Assembly: GCA_963693315.1 (NCBI GenBank)
Contig: OY856186.1
Coordinates: 232,150,392-232,214,391 of the forward strand
DNA: 64,000 bases
Source of the DNA: Diogma glabrata
Taxonomy: Eukaryota; Arthropoda; Insecta; Diptera; Cylindrotomidae
Direction of reading: 5' to 3'
The notes under the pieces were generated by a model. The model did no database searches, was not told the DNA's origin, and worked only from the letters and a program-made list of their open reading frames with translations. The translations under genes and the position numbers were made by a program. Of the stretch, positions 27,552 through 39,351 are shown piece after piece. Every line of letters begins with the position of its first letter. Position 1 is the first letter of the stretch.

Positions 27552-28650
27552 AATGTACTAATGAAGATTTTAAACCTAGAATTTTACTTGAGATTCAATG
27601 GATTTACTTACCCCCTTAAAAGACTAGACTGACCTGACTGTTACGTTTGAAAATGATTTCTTTAGAAGACCGCCGTGAATTATCATCAACTATTATTTCT
27701 TTGGCTTAGATCTGTTGTCAAAAGTTCAATGTATTAAAGTGTTTGATACACAATTACATTTTTGTTTTTAGATAGAAATATAAAATTTTATTTGTTTTAT
27801 AAACCCCAAAACGTAATCAAATTTAAGACATACATTTGGTACCTTTTAATTTGGCGCCTGGTGCAGTAGCTCCATTGCACCCATGGTTTATCCCCTAATG
27901 ATTGCCAGCTATTTGCTAAGAGAAACAGCCACCGCTTAATTCCATCTCCAATAGCACTTTTTCATAAGATATTCTAATAACTTACCTTACTGTGGAAATG
28001 AACACTTTATGCTATGTAGCCACTATAGGTCACGAAGCACAACCTTCTATCAAAAACTCATTAAACTTGTAGTAACAATTGAAATTCCAATGCCGTAATT
28101 AAGAATCAAATGACATTAATCTAAAATAAATGAAAATTCCAGAAATCATTTTCCTAAACATTTACATATACTTAGAGATACCAAGAATATTTCGTGTAAA
28201 AGATGTATGGTATTTTAATATATTACCTTTGATTCCAAATGTAAGCACTATACAATAATAAATGGTTGTTTTGTTACAATATCATTTCAAGCGTCTCAAA
28301 TTATACATAATTATACAAAATTATTAACATAAAAACTTCAATTTGTTTCTAATGATTATGTTTAATCGTCAAAATCCTTCAATTAATTATATTTTTCTAT
28401 GATAGCAGATCTAAGTCGATTTTCAAGCAGGCTTAATCCCATGTGAAAATGGGGTTTTTGCCTCTCGAGTGGTAATAGTATATTACATACCTATATAGCT
28501 GTAAATAGCATTTTACATGCGAGGGAAAATATTGTGCACGAGACGCGTAGCGGCGAGTGCATTCCTTCACGAGCATGGAAAATGGTTTGCAGCTCGAGTT
28601 TTGTTATATACTTTTTCTACGACTTTGTTATAATGCACAAACATGTTTAA
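27552..28650. other. Spacer, no gene supported
   Basis: AT-rich. One higher-GC island at about 27853-27890 contains GGTGCA and TGCACC ten bases apart, a 6-bp stem. The stretch from 28420 to 28620 is less AT-rich than its surroundings (GCACGAGACGCGTAGCGG), but I recognise nothing in it. Confidence 0.4.
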
Positions 28651-29100
28651 CTAGGGGGTATCCCGCGGGCTACGCCCCCTCCTTCCCCTTGCGCCAATAC
28701 ACTCTTTGCTTTTTCATCCGGCTTTGATACAATTACTTAGTACTATCCATCATAATCCAACCTCTTCTAATCTATTCTGTGTGCACCTGCTGCTTAACTA
28801 TAATTCTACAAAAAAACCATCGTGAAGTGTACATACTATAAATTTTTATTCGATCAATCACAAATGGCTGGAAATAATAATATGTATTAAAAAAATAATG
28901 AAATAGCAGCCTTTGTTTTTCTTTATTTTATTTACAGAAAATAAAACTATGCAAAAATAATGATGGAAAACAAACTATCTGTCATATAAATAATTAATTT
29001 TCTTATTAATATCGAAATGATATAAATTTTAACGAAATGGCTAAAAGACTACATTATCGAAAAATTTAAATGCCGTAAATGAAATTTTTATGAATAAAAA

Positions 29101-29923
29101 GGAATAATTTTTATTTGGAAGGATTTTTTGTGAACAATTAAGCTTAAGTACATATTAGAAATCGCTTGAATTTTGCAATTCGAAATAACTTTTCATTTTC
29201 TCTAAAATTCCTTTAGAAAACTTTTTTGTGTTCCGTGCCAGGATTCGAACTCACATTCATCAGAGACGTATGTTCAAATCCCGTGTGTCTTACACAACTT
29301 AGCGACAGCGGCGATGACGTACCATATTTTAATTTTCATGTTCAAATAATTTCTAAATTGAAACTTCATCATTTTTCATATTTACTTAAGTTGAATCTTT
29401 CATCTATGATTACATATTGGAAATTGCATTTCTTTGGGATTTTTTGTATTAAATTTCTAAATATTACGATGTATGAACTCATAAGATGAGAGAATATTTC
29501 GTCAACACTTAAGTCAACATTCTAATCAACATCCTAAGTCACGAGTGTAAAGTCATTATGGCACGAAACACAAAAAATTTTTCTAAAGGCATTTTAGAGA
29601 AAATGAAAAGTTATTTCGAATTGCAAAATTCAAGTGATTTCCAATATGCACTTAAGCTTAATTGTTCATAAAAACCCTTCCAAATTAAAAATTCCCCTGA
29701 AGTTGTCTATATTTCCTAACCAAAAATATAGCAATGAAGTGATCATGCGTCAGATATTAAGTTTCACATTTATTGGCAACAATCAATAATGACTTTACAC
29801 TCGTAACTTAGGATGTTGATTAGAATGTTGGCTTAAGTATTGACGAAATGTCCTCTCATCCTATGAATACATGCATCGTAATATCTACAAATTTAATACA
29901 AAAAATCCCAAAGAAATAATTTT
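29101..29923. repeat. Two interlocked inverted repeats inside the Helitron
   Basis: Arm X (29101-29241) recurs inverted at 29559-29700, with TTTTGCAATTCGAAATAACT in the left arm and its complement in the right. Arm Z (29427-29558) recurs inverted at 29788-29923 (AACATTCTAATCAACATCC and complement). The order is X, spacer, Z, X', spacer, Z', which is not a simple mirror. Confidence 0.8.
29225..29312 (-). pseudogene. tRNA-like segment (degraded, SINE-head type)
   Basis: The minus strand reads GTCGCTAAGTTGTGTAAGAC (A-box-like), then about 45 bases later GAGTTCGAATCCTGGC (B-box-like). The stems do not pair well enough for a functional tRNA, so I treat it as a tRNA-derived fragment. Confidence 0.4.
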
Positions 29924-30114
29924 TATGTTCTATAAAAAAAATAAACAAAAACAATAAAAAATAAATATAGGGTCCGCGTTGAACCCCGCGTTGAACCCCT
30001 GCGTTGAACGTTTCTCACTTTGTACTGAGGTTTTTAAACATCATTTTATTAAATCGGTTTAAATTATTAAATGCTTAAAAATGTATATTATAACACAATA
30101 GTACATTATAATGC

Positions 30115-30400
30115 TCGGCTAGCGCCTCGATTTGCAAACTCCACATCCGTCCAAAATCTTTAGCTTTACGTCCGTGCATCATATACTATTTTTTATTCGC
30201 CGCAAACAAAATATTTAAAAAAAATTTGTTTATTCTAATTTAAAATTAGAAATTTGCATAGATTTTTAAATAAAAATATGTAGAACAAGTAACCTTTGAG
30301 AAAATATTTGCTATTTTTTCCAAATTATTGTATAACCATGACAACAAATGATAACAACTATTTTAATTGGATAATGAAATTTTGAATTTAAGGGTTGCTT
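30115..30400 (-). repeat. S repeat, inverted copy
   Basis: Reverse complement of the module at about 46690-46950 and 48297-48530: TTTAGCTTTACGTCCGTGCA, ACTATTTTTTATTCGCCGC, and the tail TTTTTTCCAAATTATTGTAT. The last part (30345-30400) is shared, inverted, with 23414-23475. Confidence 0.7.
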
Positions 30401-31619
30401 TGATAAAAAATACTATTTTTCATAGAATTTAAACAAATACAAATGCTTTTCCCTTTTTTGGACGCAACTATGACAACAAAATAAATAGTTAAAAAGTGAC
30501 ACTTTAAGGCCGCAAATCACAGTAATAAAGTAACACTTTAATATATAGGCGAATAAAAACTTTTTTTTGTCGCAAAAATATCAAATGTTTGCAACCTACA
30601 TTGTTTTTAAAAATTGTTAAAAATCTATATTTTTCTATGCTGTTATGTTCACTGTTCTATAGAATTTTCTGGGTCTGACTCCTGCTATAATAGTGCAACA
30701 AAGGGGAGTTAAGAAAAGCATTTCAAACATTTATATTAGCTTACATACAAAACACAACTATAATCATTTAAAAAATTATCTCTAAGATTTCTCATGTTTT
30801 TGCTTTAAACGATTTGAGTTTGCTTGTGAAGTATATTAATTACTATAAATCAAGCATAATATATAGCATGTTTTTACCTATATAGGTTCAAAAGCAAAAT
30901 TAAAATATATTACATATACTGTGACTAATTGAATTGAAAAAAACAGATTTAATTAAAACAACAACAAAAACTATAAATAACTTTTAAAAAATCCCCTGAA
31001 TGCATTCTAAATTTTATTAAAACAATAACAAAAACTACAAATAACTAAAAAAAATCTTCGTAATGGCGTCATACGATCTTTTATGATGAAGCTGTTATCT
31101 CATATTGCAAGAGAAATACTCAAATAGTAGTTTTTGTTTTCCTTTATTTTATTTCACAGGAATGAAATTATAAAAATAATGATCAAAAAACCTCTATTAT
31201 ATGATTTTTAGCACTGCCTGTCAAAAAATAATTAATTTTCTTAATATCGAAATGATAATAATTTGCACGAAAGAGGAAAAGACAGTAGCAATAACTTTAA
31301 AAAACTACATTCGGTCAATTTAACAATAATTTTAATGTTATTTAAAAAAATGAAAAATAAAAAATGTACTACGTCATGAGCGTTACGACCGTATAGAGGG
31401 AAAGACACATGGCTATTATATTATAGATTATTATTATTTAATTATCTTGTTACAGTTTAGAACTTTTTAAATTAAAATGTGAAAAAGCTAACTCTAACTT
31501 GCGAAAGTATTGGCAAATAATAAATGAACTAGCTCACAAGATAACTGGAAATAAAGTTTGTAGGCAGATTTATAAAGATGGATAACTTAACACTACAGCG
31601 AAAAACGCAAAACAGGTGG

Positions 31620-32812
31620 CTGCAGATGAATGCGGTCTGAAAATTACGCTTTTTGACCATAACTCAAAAATTGTGCACCGCAAAATTCTAAAGAAATGGC
31701 AATTATTTCTAAATTAGGTGCTCTTTCAAATGACACCCCACTCGCTTGGGTCAAAAAAGGCTGTTTTTACCCTTTCTACCCCCGCCTCCTAATCACACAG
31801 AAATATAATTATTTGAGACTTCACTATAATTTTTATTCAAAATTTGGCAAACTTCCTAGCTCTTTCAATTTTTTCAAATTTTTCTGTCAATCAGTGTCGA
31901 AACGTAGGGGGAGGGACTGTCTGAAAGCTGAGCATTTTTTACCATGATTCAAAAACTGTTCACCGCAAAATTCTAAAAAATAGCAGTGATTTCTAATTTA
32001 GGTGCTCTTTCAAATGACACTCCACTCGGTTGGGTCAAAAATTGTTTTTTTACCCTCTCCAAAACCGTCCTCTAAACACACAGAAATATAATTATTTCAG
32101 ACTTCGCTATAGCTTTCATTAAAAATTTACCAACCTTCCTAGCTCCGTGAACTTTTTCAATTTTTTCTGTCAATCAGTGTCGAAACGGACTGAAAGTCGC
32201 ACTTTTTTTAGAATAACTCAAAAACTGTGTACCGCAAACTTCTAAAAAAAATTGCAATGTTTTCTAAATTTCTAAATTAGGTGTTCTTTCAAATGACTTC
32301 ACACTTGACCACATTTTAAATAATGTTTTACCCCTACTCATATCTACCCTCTTAATAAATATAATTATGAGTATATGACACTTATATATATTTTTTATTA
32401 AAAACTTACTAATTTTTTTATCGTTCCAAATACATTTGAAGACTTTCGATCAGTTAGGTTCGGAGCTAATTGAGGTAAGAAAACACGAAGAAAACGTCAT
32501 TATTCAAAATTATACAAAAAATGGTGAGGTCCAAAATACATTTTTAAGGAATACTGAAATAAAGCCCTTTCATATGATACCCTACTTGAATCTATAAAAA
32601 AATGTATTTTCTCAAAGGTCTCACATCGTAACCTTGTAAACCAATGGAAAACCACTTTAGTTTTATTTGTATCTGTCATCTGGTTAGTTTTATACGCACC
32701 TCAAATTTCAGGTCCCTAACATTAATAGTTTACGAGATAACCGATATAATGTGAAAAATTTGTTTTGCTCTCACCAATAGGGTTCCATATAAAAAACGGA
32801 AACCTAAAATTG
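31620..32812 (+). repeat. Second copy of the ~290-bp-unit repeat
   Basis: Matches the right part of 25165-26963. The ATAACTCAAAAA-type word recurs near 31659, 31945 and 32211. The shared end runs from GATCAGTTAGGTTCGGAGCT to a terminal hairpin (GGGTTCC to GGAAACC). The frames at 31696-31947 and 32730-32930 are repeat translations. Confidence 0.75.
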
Positions 32813-33760
32813 CATTTCCTACGCGAGATATAAACGTTTTACGTTCGTGAAATTGTCCCACTCGATGCCAACGCGTCTTGTGAACAAATTTTAGCTCACG
32901 AAAAAGAAGCGTTTTCATCTCTTGTAGCAAAATGTACTATTTTGCTTGCTAAAAAAAATTGTGCTATTGTATACATAATTGTTTTTTTTTTTTGCTTTGC
33001 GCTATTACATTTCAGGGAGCTTTTTTGTTTTCATTTTATATAAACATTTTTAATAATAAGACTAATTTTAAAACTTTAAGATGTCACCTTTTTTAAAGTT
33101 TAATATCACAATTACCCACTCTTTAAAAATCATAAAAAATAGATTTAAATTTTCGTTAATGGATAAACATCAATTTATTTATTGGAAATAATTTAACATT
33201 TTAATCAAACCGACTACGTTTTATTAATTATTATTTTAAATAGAAAATTCAACCCCAAAAAAGGTTAAAACAACATAAAATTTCATTGAAGCCAAAGGTA
33301 TAAATTACAAACAGACCATCCAACACAAGAAACTTGCCCTTAATTAAAATTTATTTAGTTTTAATAATATTCATTTTTGTTTCTTTGAAAATTATTTAAT
33401 ATTCCGATAATTTGGAATTCTAGGTAATCATTAAACACAAAATTGTTATGATAAATGGTTTTTGTGATCGTTTGCTTTTTTTTTCTTCAAAATGACTTGC
33501 GTGTTGGATTTTTTGGAAAATTGTTGGTAGGTGGTAGGGTAGATACAACAAATTGTTAGGACAATAAAGCGGATGAAGATTGGCAACTTTGATAGACGAT
33601 TAAGCTGATATTTATTTAACCCAATTTTGACCCCAACGAAGTTCGCAGCATAAAACACAATACACATAAAACTCAAAACATTAACTGATATCAAAATGGA
33701 CAATTAAGAGTCAATAACCATTTCATTATTGTTTATGCATCACATAACTATAATACACTA
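32813..33760. other. AT-rich spacer, nothing recognised
   Basis: No gene, repeat relationship or structured element was found. An 85-codon minus-strand frame (33446-33703) has no recognisable domain. Confidence 0.4.
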
Positions 33761-34031
33761 TATTATTTTAAATATTTTATTTTACTTGTTATAAGTTTCG
33801 CAATAAATACAAATTATAATTATTGTTTTATTTTAATTTTATTTAAACAAAATATATTTGTATATATATATTTTTGCTCGATTAATTTCGGTTGTTACAC
33901 CGAAAAAAAAAAAAAAAAAAATATATATATACAAATATATTTTGTTTAAATAAAATTAAAATAAAACAATAATTATAATTTGTATTTATTGCGAAACTTA
34001 TAACAAGTAAAATAAAATATTTAAAATAATA
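33761..34031. repeat. Perfect palindrome, 115-bp arms and 41-base loop
   Basis: 33761-33875 and 33917-34031 are exact reverse complements over all 115 positions when compared base by base (inner edge TATATATATATTTTT and AAAAATATATATATA). The loop contains CGATTAATTTCGGTTG and a poly-A run. Such a transcript would fold into one long hairpin. A recent fold-back insertion or an assembly artefact are both possible. Confidence 0.95.
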
Positions 34032-34984
34032 TTAAAATGTTTCGCCAAGTGCCTACAGCGTCTTCAATTATGTATATAATACACTATCACCAATAAAACT
34101 ACCGTTTCTGAAACTTTATAAATTTACAATCAAAACAACAGTTTTTCTATACAAATAGAGATGCCAAAACTATATAAAAAATCTAATTTATTGTCACTTG
34201 AAAAAGTTTATAGTTTTTCTTGTCTGGAAAATGTAATTTTTCTTCTACTGATGGTTGATATTTTTTTGGTTTTGCAACAAGCATTTTTGTGTTGAAAGTG
34301 ATTTGTCATCGTTGATATATAAAATAAATTGTTATTTTGTTTTTATACAGGTAAATGTTTATTTTTTTTATGATTGAGAAAAAACGTCAATGATGGAATT
34401 TAATTTTAATTTTTTTTGTGGTTTTTTTTCTTTTACGTGGGAAGGGTAGATGAAGAGGTTCTTTAAAAAATTGGCAGCACGACATTCCAAATGACACCGT
34501 TTTTACCGGGGAAACCATTTCCCTTTGCCCGTAATTCTGTTTTACGTCATAATCCCACAAATTAAGACGTATCTATATACATAGTGTTATGTTGTTATTG
34601 GGTTGTTGTTGCTTAGCATTGATGCTGTTCGTTCGGTTTGTTGTTTCCAGCATATACAGAGGGCGATAAAATTGTAGTTCTTCTAGTGCCTTGCCAACAT
34701 TACGTATAAGCACAAGGCGTTGAAGCAGCAATTTTTTCTGTTTTTGTAGGAATTACAATATGGGTCACAACAAAATATAAAAACCTTTTGAGACTAAAGT
34801 CCCACAACAATATGGGTTCTGCGGTGTTGACTGACGCATCTCTTTTTTAATTTTTTTTTTTTAAATGGAAAACTAAACAATTGTATGTTATATAAAAAAT
34901 GATATAAATTCAAATAAAATCAATATGCATGAAGGGGTGAAAATCTAAAGGCTCTCAGAAATCAAGGCTTCGATGTTGATCAGG
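34032..34984. other. Spacer with mixed composition, nothing recognised
   Basis: The part from about 34430 to 34820 is less AT-rich than average (ACCGGGGAAACCATTTCCC, GGCAGCACGACATTCCAAATG). It has no long open frame and no relative elsewhere in the window. Confidence 0.35.
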
Positions 34985-35269
34985 CTATAGAAATCCATTA
35001 AGATGGTTAGCATCTTCATCTAGTTGTCCAGATACCATAATATCAACCAATGTCATAATTCCATTTCTTTTTTTCCAAACAAACTCTTCCAAACCAAACT
35101 CTTCATCCAATCCAAACTTTCCTTTCCTTTTCCATACAGTCCATTTCACAATATATACGGCGTTACATAATTTCCAATTATAGTACGTACATTTCTTTTT
35201 AACTCTATATAAAGTATCTATATTATCCACTCGCTGCACATTATACCGGTCAACAAATTTATTTGCATA
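34985..35269 (-). CDS. Uncharacterised 94-residue open frame, possible exon
   Basis: The minus strand is open from just after a stop at 35270-35272 to a stop at 34985, with no early methionine. It reads YANKFVDRYNVQRVDNIDTL, then a Lys/Trp-rich stretch (VKWTVWKRKGKFGLDEEFGL) and ends VSGQLDEDANHLNGFL. Its composition is more protein-like than the neighbouring frames, with charged and aromatic residues and few low-complexity runs. An AG at about 35235 (GTGCAG) could be a splice acceptor. I recognise no domain. It could be the last exon of an unseen gene, a decayed element, or chance. Confidence 0.2.
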   Translation of the reverse strand, partial: YANKFVDRYNVQRVDNIDTLYRVKKKCTYYNWKLCNAVYIVKWTVWKRKGKFGLDEEFGLEEFVWKKRNGIMTLVDIMVSGQLDEDANHLNGFL

Positions 35270-36320
35270 TTAATAACATCAAAAAACTATCAGTATCCTC
35301 AATGCATATATGATTTATTTCTAATGAAAATGTGTAATCCGGTCCATTTTGTTTCGTCGACACTTTAATTTAACCAATTTCACGGTTTCAACTAAATGAA
35401 TAGATAACTTTAATTTCGAATATTAACCAATTTAAAAGCTACATTCAAATGAAAATAAAAATATTTCTTCAACTAAAATTGTAACACTAAAAAAGACTAA
35501 AAAAATGATTCTTTTTGTGTATTTTATTTATAATACTTAATAAACTTTTGCACACTAGGATTTAATTAATATTAAATAACTCAACATTTTTGAGCGCTTA
35601 TATACACAGATTAGGTTTCCTGTTTCCCTCCCCAGTATTTTAATAAGCAATTTTCTTTAATACAGACAACAATTCTACTTTTTACAAATTAAACAATCAT
35701 TTATGTAACACATGTATTATTAGTTGACATTAAGTGACGTAACTAAACCATCAACAAAAAAATGTTTATTTGCACAGTAGTATAAACAAATGTCCCTACG
35801 CTTATTACAATTGAAGACAAATAAATTTATAAATTATTAGCGAATTTCTTTAAATATGAATACTATTATTTTAGGCTAAAAATTGAAAATAGTCCGTCGT
35901 TACACAAGTCCATAGGTTTAATGGTTTACGAAATAATCGATATAATCCGAAAAACATGTTGTACTATCACCGATTGGGTTCGTTATAAAAAAAAGAAACC
36001 CTAACAGTGTAAAATTAAATCAACAAAACTATATTGAAGACGGTGAATCTACATATGACAAAACGAAAAAACTAATGACATTTCCTGACCTAATGATATT
36101 TCATCTAAACAAAATAAAAGATTTGAATTTCAATGAACTTTGGGCACTGAAAAGTGAATTATAATTCCCCGAAACTCAAAACTTGAAAGCTTATAATTAT
36201 AAATCGGAATAAGAATGAACGAAAAAAACTAGTCACCTTTCATCACCTAACAATCATTCATCTATCAACAAAAACCAACTAACTTACGACATGTAGGAAG
36301 GGGTTAAAGCAAGTGGATTC
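35270..36320. other. AT-rich spacer, no gene supported
   Basis: Nothing recognised apart from the terminal repeat at 35890-36006, listed separately. Confidence 0.4.
35890..36006 (+). repeat. Third copy of the GGGTTCC hairpin terminus
   Basis: GTTTACGAAATAATCGATAT is shared with 26889 onward and, slightly changed, with 32729 onward. It is followed by CTATCACCGATTGGGTTC and GAAACCCTAAC, matching the 3' ends of the other two copies. Confidence 0.65.
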
Positions 36321-38830
36321 TAGATCGAAACCAGGTTGGGTAATATTTGGGTTAGTAATAGAAAAGCCAGTTGTGTTGTAATGATTCCAGTAGGTAAAAT
36401 TAGTTGCCAGCAGGTTGTTGGCAGTTTTGTGTGGAGGCTTTCTTGACTTCAATCGACAACGAGTGTGGTCACCGTAAAATTCGTGCAAGGCTAACGTGAT
36501 GTTGTTGGTTACCAGTTTATGATCACATATGAGCGCATGCGAGTGTCTGAGTGCAGGTGGAGCGATATTTCTTAACACAGGGAGCCAAGGTAAAGGAGTA
36601 GACCTGATAGTACCACTTATAGTACGCGTCGTGGAATACGCAGTCATCTTTTTGAGTATGTGTGCTATTCAACCAGACTGGTGCGCCATACTCAGCCACT
36701 GAGTAAACCAGACTTAGAACAGTTGTGCGGAGGGTAGCTGGAGTATGTCTCCATGTCGAGCCTGCCAGTTTGTGCAATATATTGTTTCTCGTTTTAAGTT
36801 TTTTTGACGTATTTTCTAGGTGGAGTTTAAAAGAAAGAGTTCTATCGAGAGTAATGCCCAGGTACTTTGGCTGTTGATTGTATTTAATGACAGTGCCGTT
36901 AAATAACACTGATAGTTCGTGTTTTTCCAGTTTGTTGTTTAAGTGGAAACAGGAGCTCTCGGTTTTACTTAGATTGGGAAATAAGCACCACGTTCGAAAA
37001 TAGTCATTCATTATCGCTAGGTCAGTTGAGAGCAAATCCTCCAAGACACCCATGTCTTTGTTTTGAGTGGCCAGGGTCCAATCATCAGCGTAACAAAATT
37101 TCTTTGATGTTGTGTCAGGATGTCATGAATGTACAGATTAAAAAGTAATGGCGCCAGAACGGAACCCTGTGGCAAACCATTGTTAAGCATTTTAGACCTA
37201 CTACAGGAACTAGTTAGATGAACTTTGAATACACGATTACTCAGCATGTTGTTAATTAAACGCGAGATGGTGCTACAAGGTATTGCATTGAACAGCTTAT
37301 ATATAATCCCAATTCGCCAGACCGTGTCATATGCTGCAGTGCGATCGATGAATACTGTGCCTGCTTTTAATTGTTTTTGATACCCAGCTTTCATATTGGA
37401 TGTTAAAGCGAGCAGTTGATCAGTGCAACTGCGATTGGGACGGAAACCAGCTTGTTCAACTGGGATCTGGTCATTCAAGATGGTGCAATACGGTTGTATA
37501 TGAGTCGTTCTAGCAATTTATAGCAGGTGCTGAAAAGAGCAATTGGGCGATAGCTTTCTGGTTCATTGGATGGTTACCTGGCTTAAGTACCGATATCACT
37601 TTCGTAGTCTTAAAATGTTTTGGAAGATTGCCGGTTTCTAGGATATTCGAGAAAAATTTAGTTAACCATTGTTTTACATTTTTTCCAGCATTTTTAAAAA
37701 ATTCTGGAAAAATATCATCGTAGCCAGCTGCTCTTCCGTTTTTTGTTTGGGACAGAGTTGAATCCAGTTTTTCGCTATTAAAATAGTTCGCATACTTCAA
37801 TGGAGACGAGCAATTGCGCTTAACTTTTCAGAAGATTGAGATATGTTTACAATATGATTTCCAATGTCCTCTGTATTTATTTCATTGCTAGCACAAGTAA
37901 TTGAGTTTGAGCCATACAGCTGCCAAAGGAGACTCCATGCTTCCCTGCTTGAATGGGAAAAATCATTGTTTTCAACAGCGTGATTCCACTTTTCTTTCCT
38001 CGCGGCGTCCAGTGAGTATATTAAGTCATCAGCCAGTTGTGTCTCATAACTACTAAGGTACTCCTCATATAGTATATCGCTCTCTCTACTACAGCCAGGA
38101 ATGTATTCTTCACGGAAGCCTCTTGCGATGCATTTAATAGCAATCGAGATGATGGCTTCAACGAACCTAACGTAATATTTAGAAATGAGTTGGATCCAGC
38201 GAATCACTGCATCCAACTCCGACCTATATTTAACCCAGTCGGCTTTGTTAAAATTCCATTAGGTTGAAGAGTAGAGTTAACGAGTAGGATTTGGATAACT
38301 ACCTCAAGAATTACTGAACGATGTTGAGAGCGTGGAAAACCTTGTAAGACAGCCCTAGATAGTGGAATTGGGATTGTTATTTGAGTAGGACCACTGAGTG
38401 TGATGGTTGTTGAAGTCACCAGCATATATTGCTGGGTGGTGAAATAATGGTAGAGTAGCAGCTGACCATGCTGTGTTTGGTGGCTTGTATACGTTAACAA
38501 TCTTTGTGTCCGATATACCAACAACAATAAAATATATATCGTTGTCCGTCTGTGTACGTACATATAGGTGCAGTTTATGATTTCTGACCAACATACGTGA
38601 CAGATCTATATGTTTGATGGTAAATAGCACTAATTAGTTTGTAACCAACAATATTTCCTCTAGAGGTAATTTGCGCTTCATCTGCTGCATGCGTTTCGTG
38701 CAGAATTACAACGTCGATGTCGAAATCTTTTAATACTCTTTGTAAGTGTTCAGTTTTTGACTTGCTAATGCTTTCAATGTTCAATTGCAAAATACATTTA
38801 GAGTCCAATATTTTTTGTCTTATGATGCTG
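36321..38830 (-). pseudogene. Family A non-LTR retrotransposon ORF2, long broken copy
   Basis: Reading on the minus strand from about 38830, the apurinic-type endonuclease comes first: CILQLNIESISKSKTEHLQR, then VVILHETHAADEAQ (the catalytic-Glu region, HET where QET is usual), NVYKPPN and YAGDFNNHHTQW. A linker follows. The reverse transcriptase (37478 to about 36700) has QAGFRPNRSCTDQLLAL, AAYDTVWR and GLPQGSVLAPLLFNLYIHD; the YADD site is destroyed by a frameshift near 37100. The thumb follows (PKYLGITLDRTLSFKLHLE, AEYGAPVWLNSTHTQ). Homology stops at about 36321 within PGFDL, before the zinc-knuckle tail and 3' UTR seen in other copies. At least four frame breaks occur. No ORF1 is visible upstream, so the copy is truncated at both ends. 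Confidence 0.9.
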
Positions 38831-39024
38831 AAAAGTACCGTTGTTATTGTGATTATGATTTTGGTTAATGTTCATTTGTTTGTATCACAGCCAAGAGTTC
38901 GAAATGAAATATTTGGCTACCAAATTTGAATAGACTTTTTGCGTAATCCAGGGTGTAGCGCGAGGAGCTTGTCTATTCACGCACCCACATCTTTGGAAGT
39001 AAAAACTGAACACTGACTGCAACC

Positions 39025-39351
39025 GATTGTAGAATTCTATTAACATTCGAGAGGAAGGTCATACTAACAATTTATGGTCCATGTAAAGCTGCTGAGAATC
39101 AGTATAGAAGCCAAATGAATCATAAACTCAGACAGCTCCTTGGCAGCGATGTAATCGGTTTCATTAAATCTAACCACATTAGATGGTTTGGTCATGTAGG
39201 AAAGGCCCTATCAGATAGAATGATGAAAAACATTTCCCAACAACAACCATCTAGTGTGCGTGATGAGATCATCCAAGAGCTTCAGGATATAAGATGTCGT
39301 AACTGGGGTGAACTAGTCATGAAACGAATTGAATGGAAGCTAATTGCATAG
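39025..39351 (+). pseudogene. RTE-like non-LTR retrotransposon C-terminal fragment
   Basis: The plus strand is open from about 39025 to a stop at 39351. It reads LLTFERKVILTIYGPCKAAE, then NQYRSQMNHKLRQLLGSDVI, KSNHIRWFGHVGKALSDRMM and NWGELVMKRIEWKLIA. The sequence T-F-E-R-K-I-L-x-x-I-F-G-P, then R-W-x-G-H-V and a final W-x-x-L-V is the usual tail of RTE-type ORF2 proteins. The polymerase domain is missing. It is not related to family A, which lies just upstream in the other orientation. Confidence 0.7.

Larger units (their letters stand above)
28651..31427 (-). mobile_element. Helitron, minus strand, non-autonomous
   Basis: On the minus strand the element begins TCTATAATATAATAGCC at 31427 and ends CTAG at 28651. 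It sits between A and T (A before TC, T after CTAG), as Helitrons require. Just before CTAG is the hairpin GTAGCCCGCGGGATAC (28658-28673), followed by GC-rich sequence. No Rep or helicase reading frame is visible in its 2.8 kb. It carries a tRNA-like segment, inverted duplications and a copy of the S repeat. A second Helitron with similar ends lies at 59047-60997. Confidence 0.72.
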
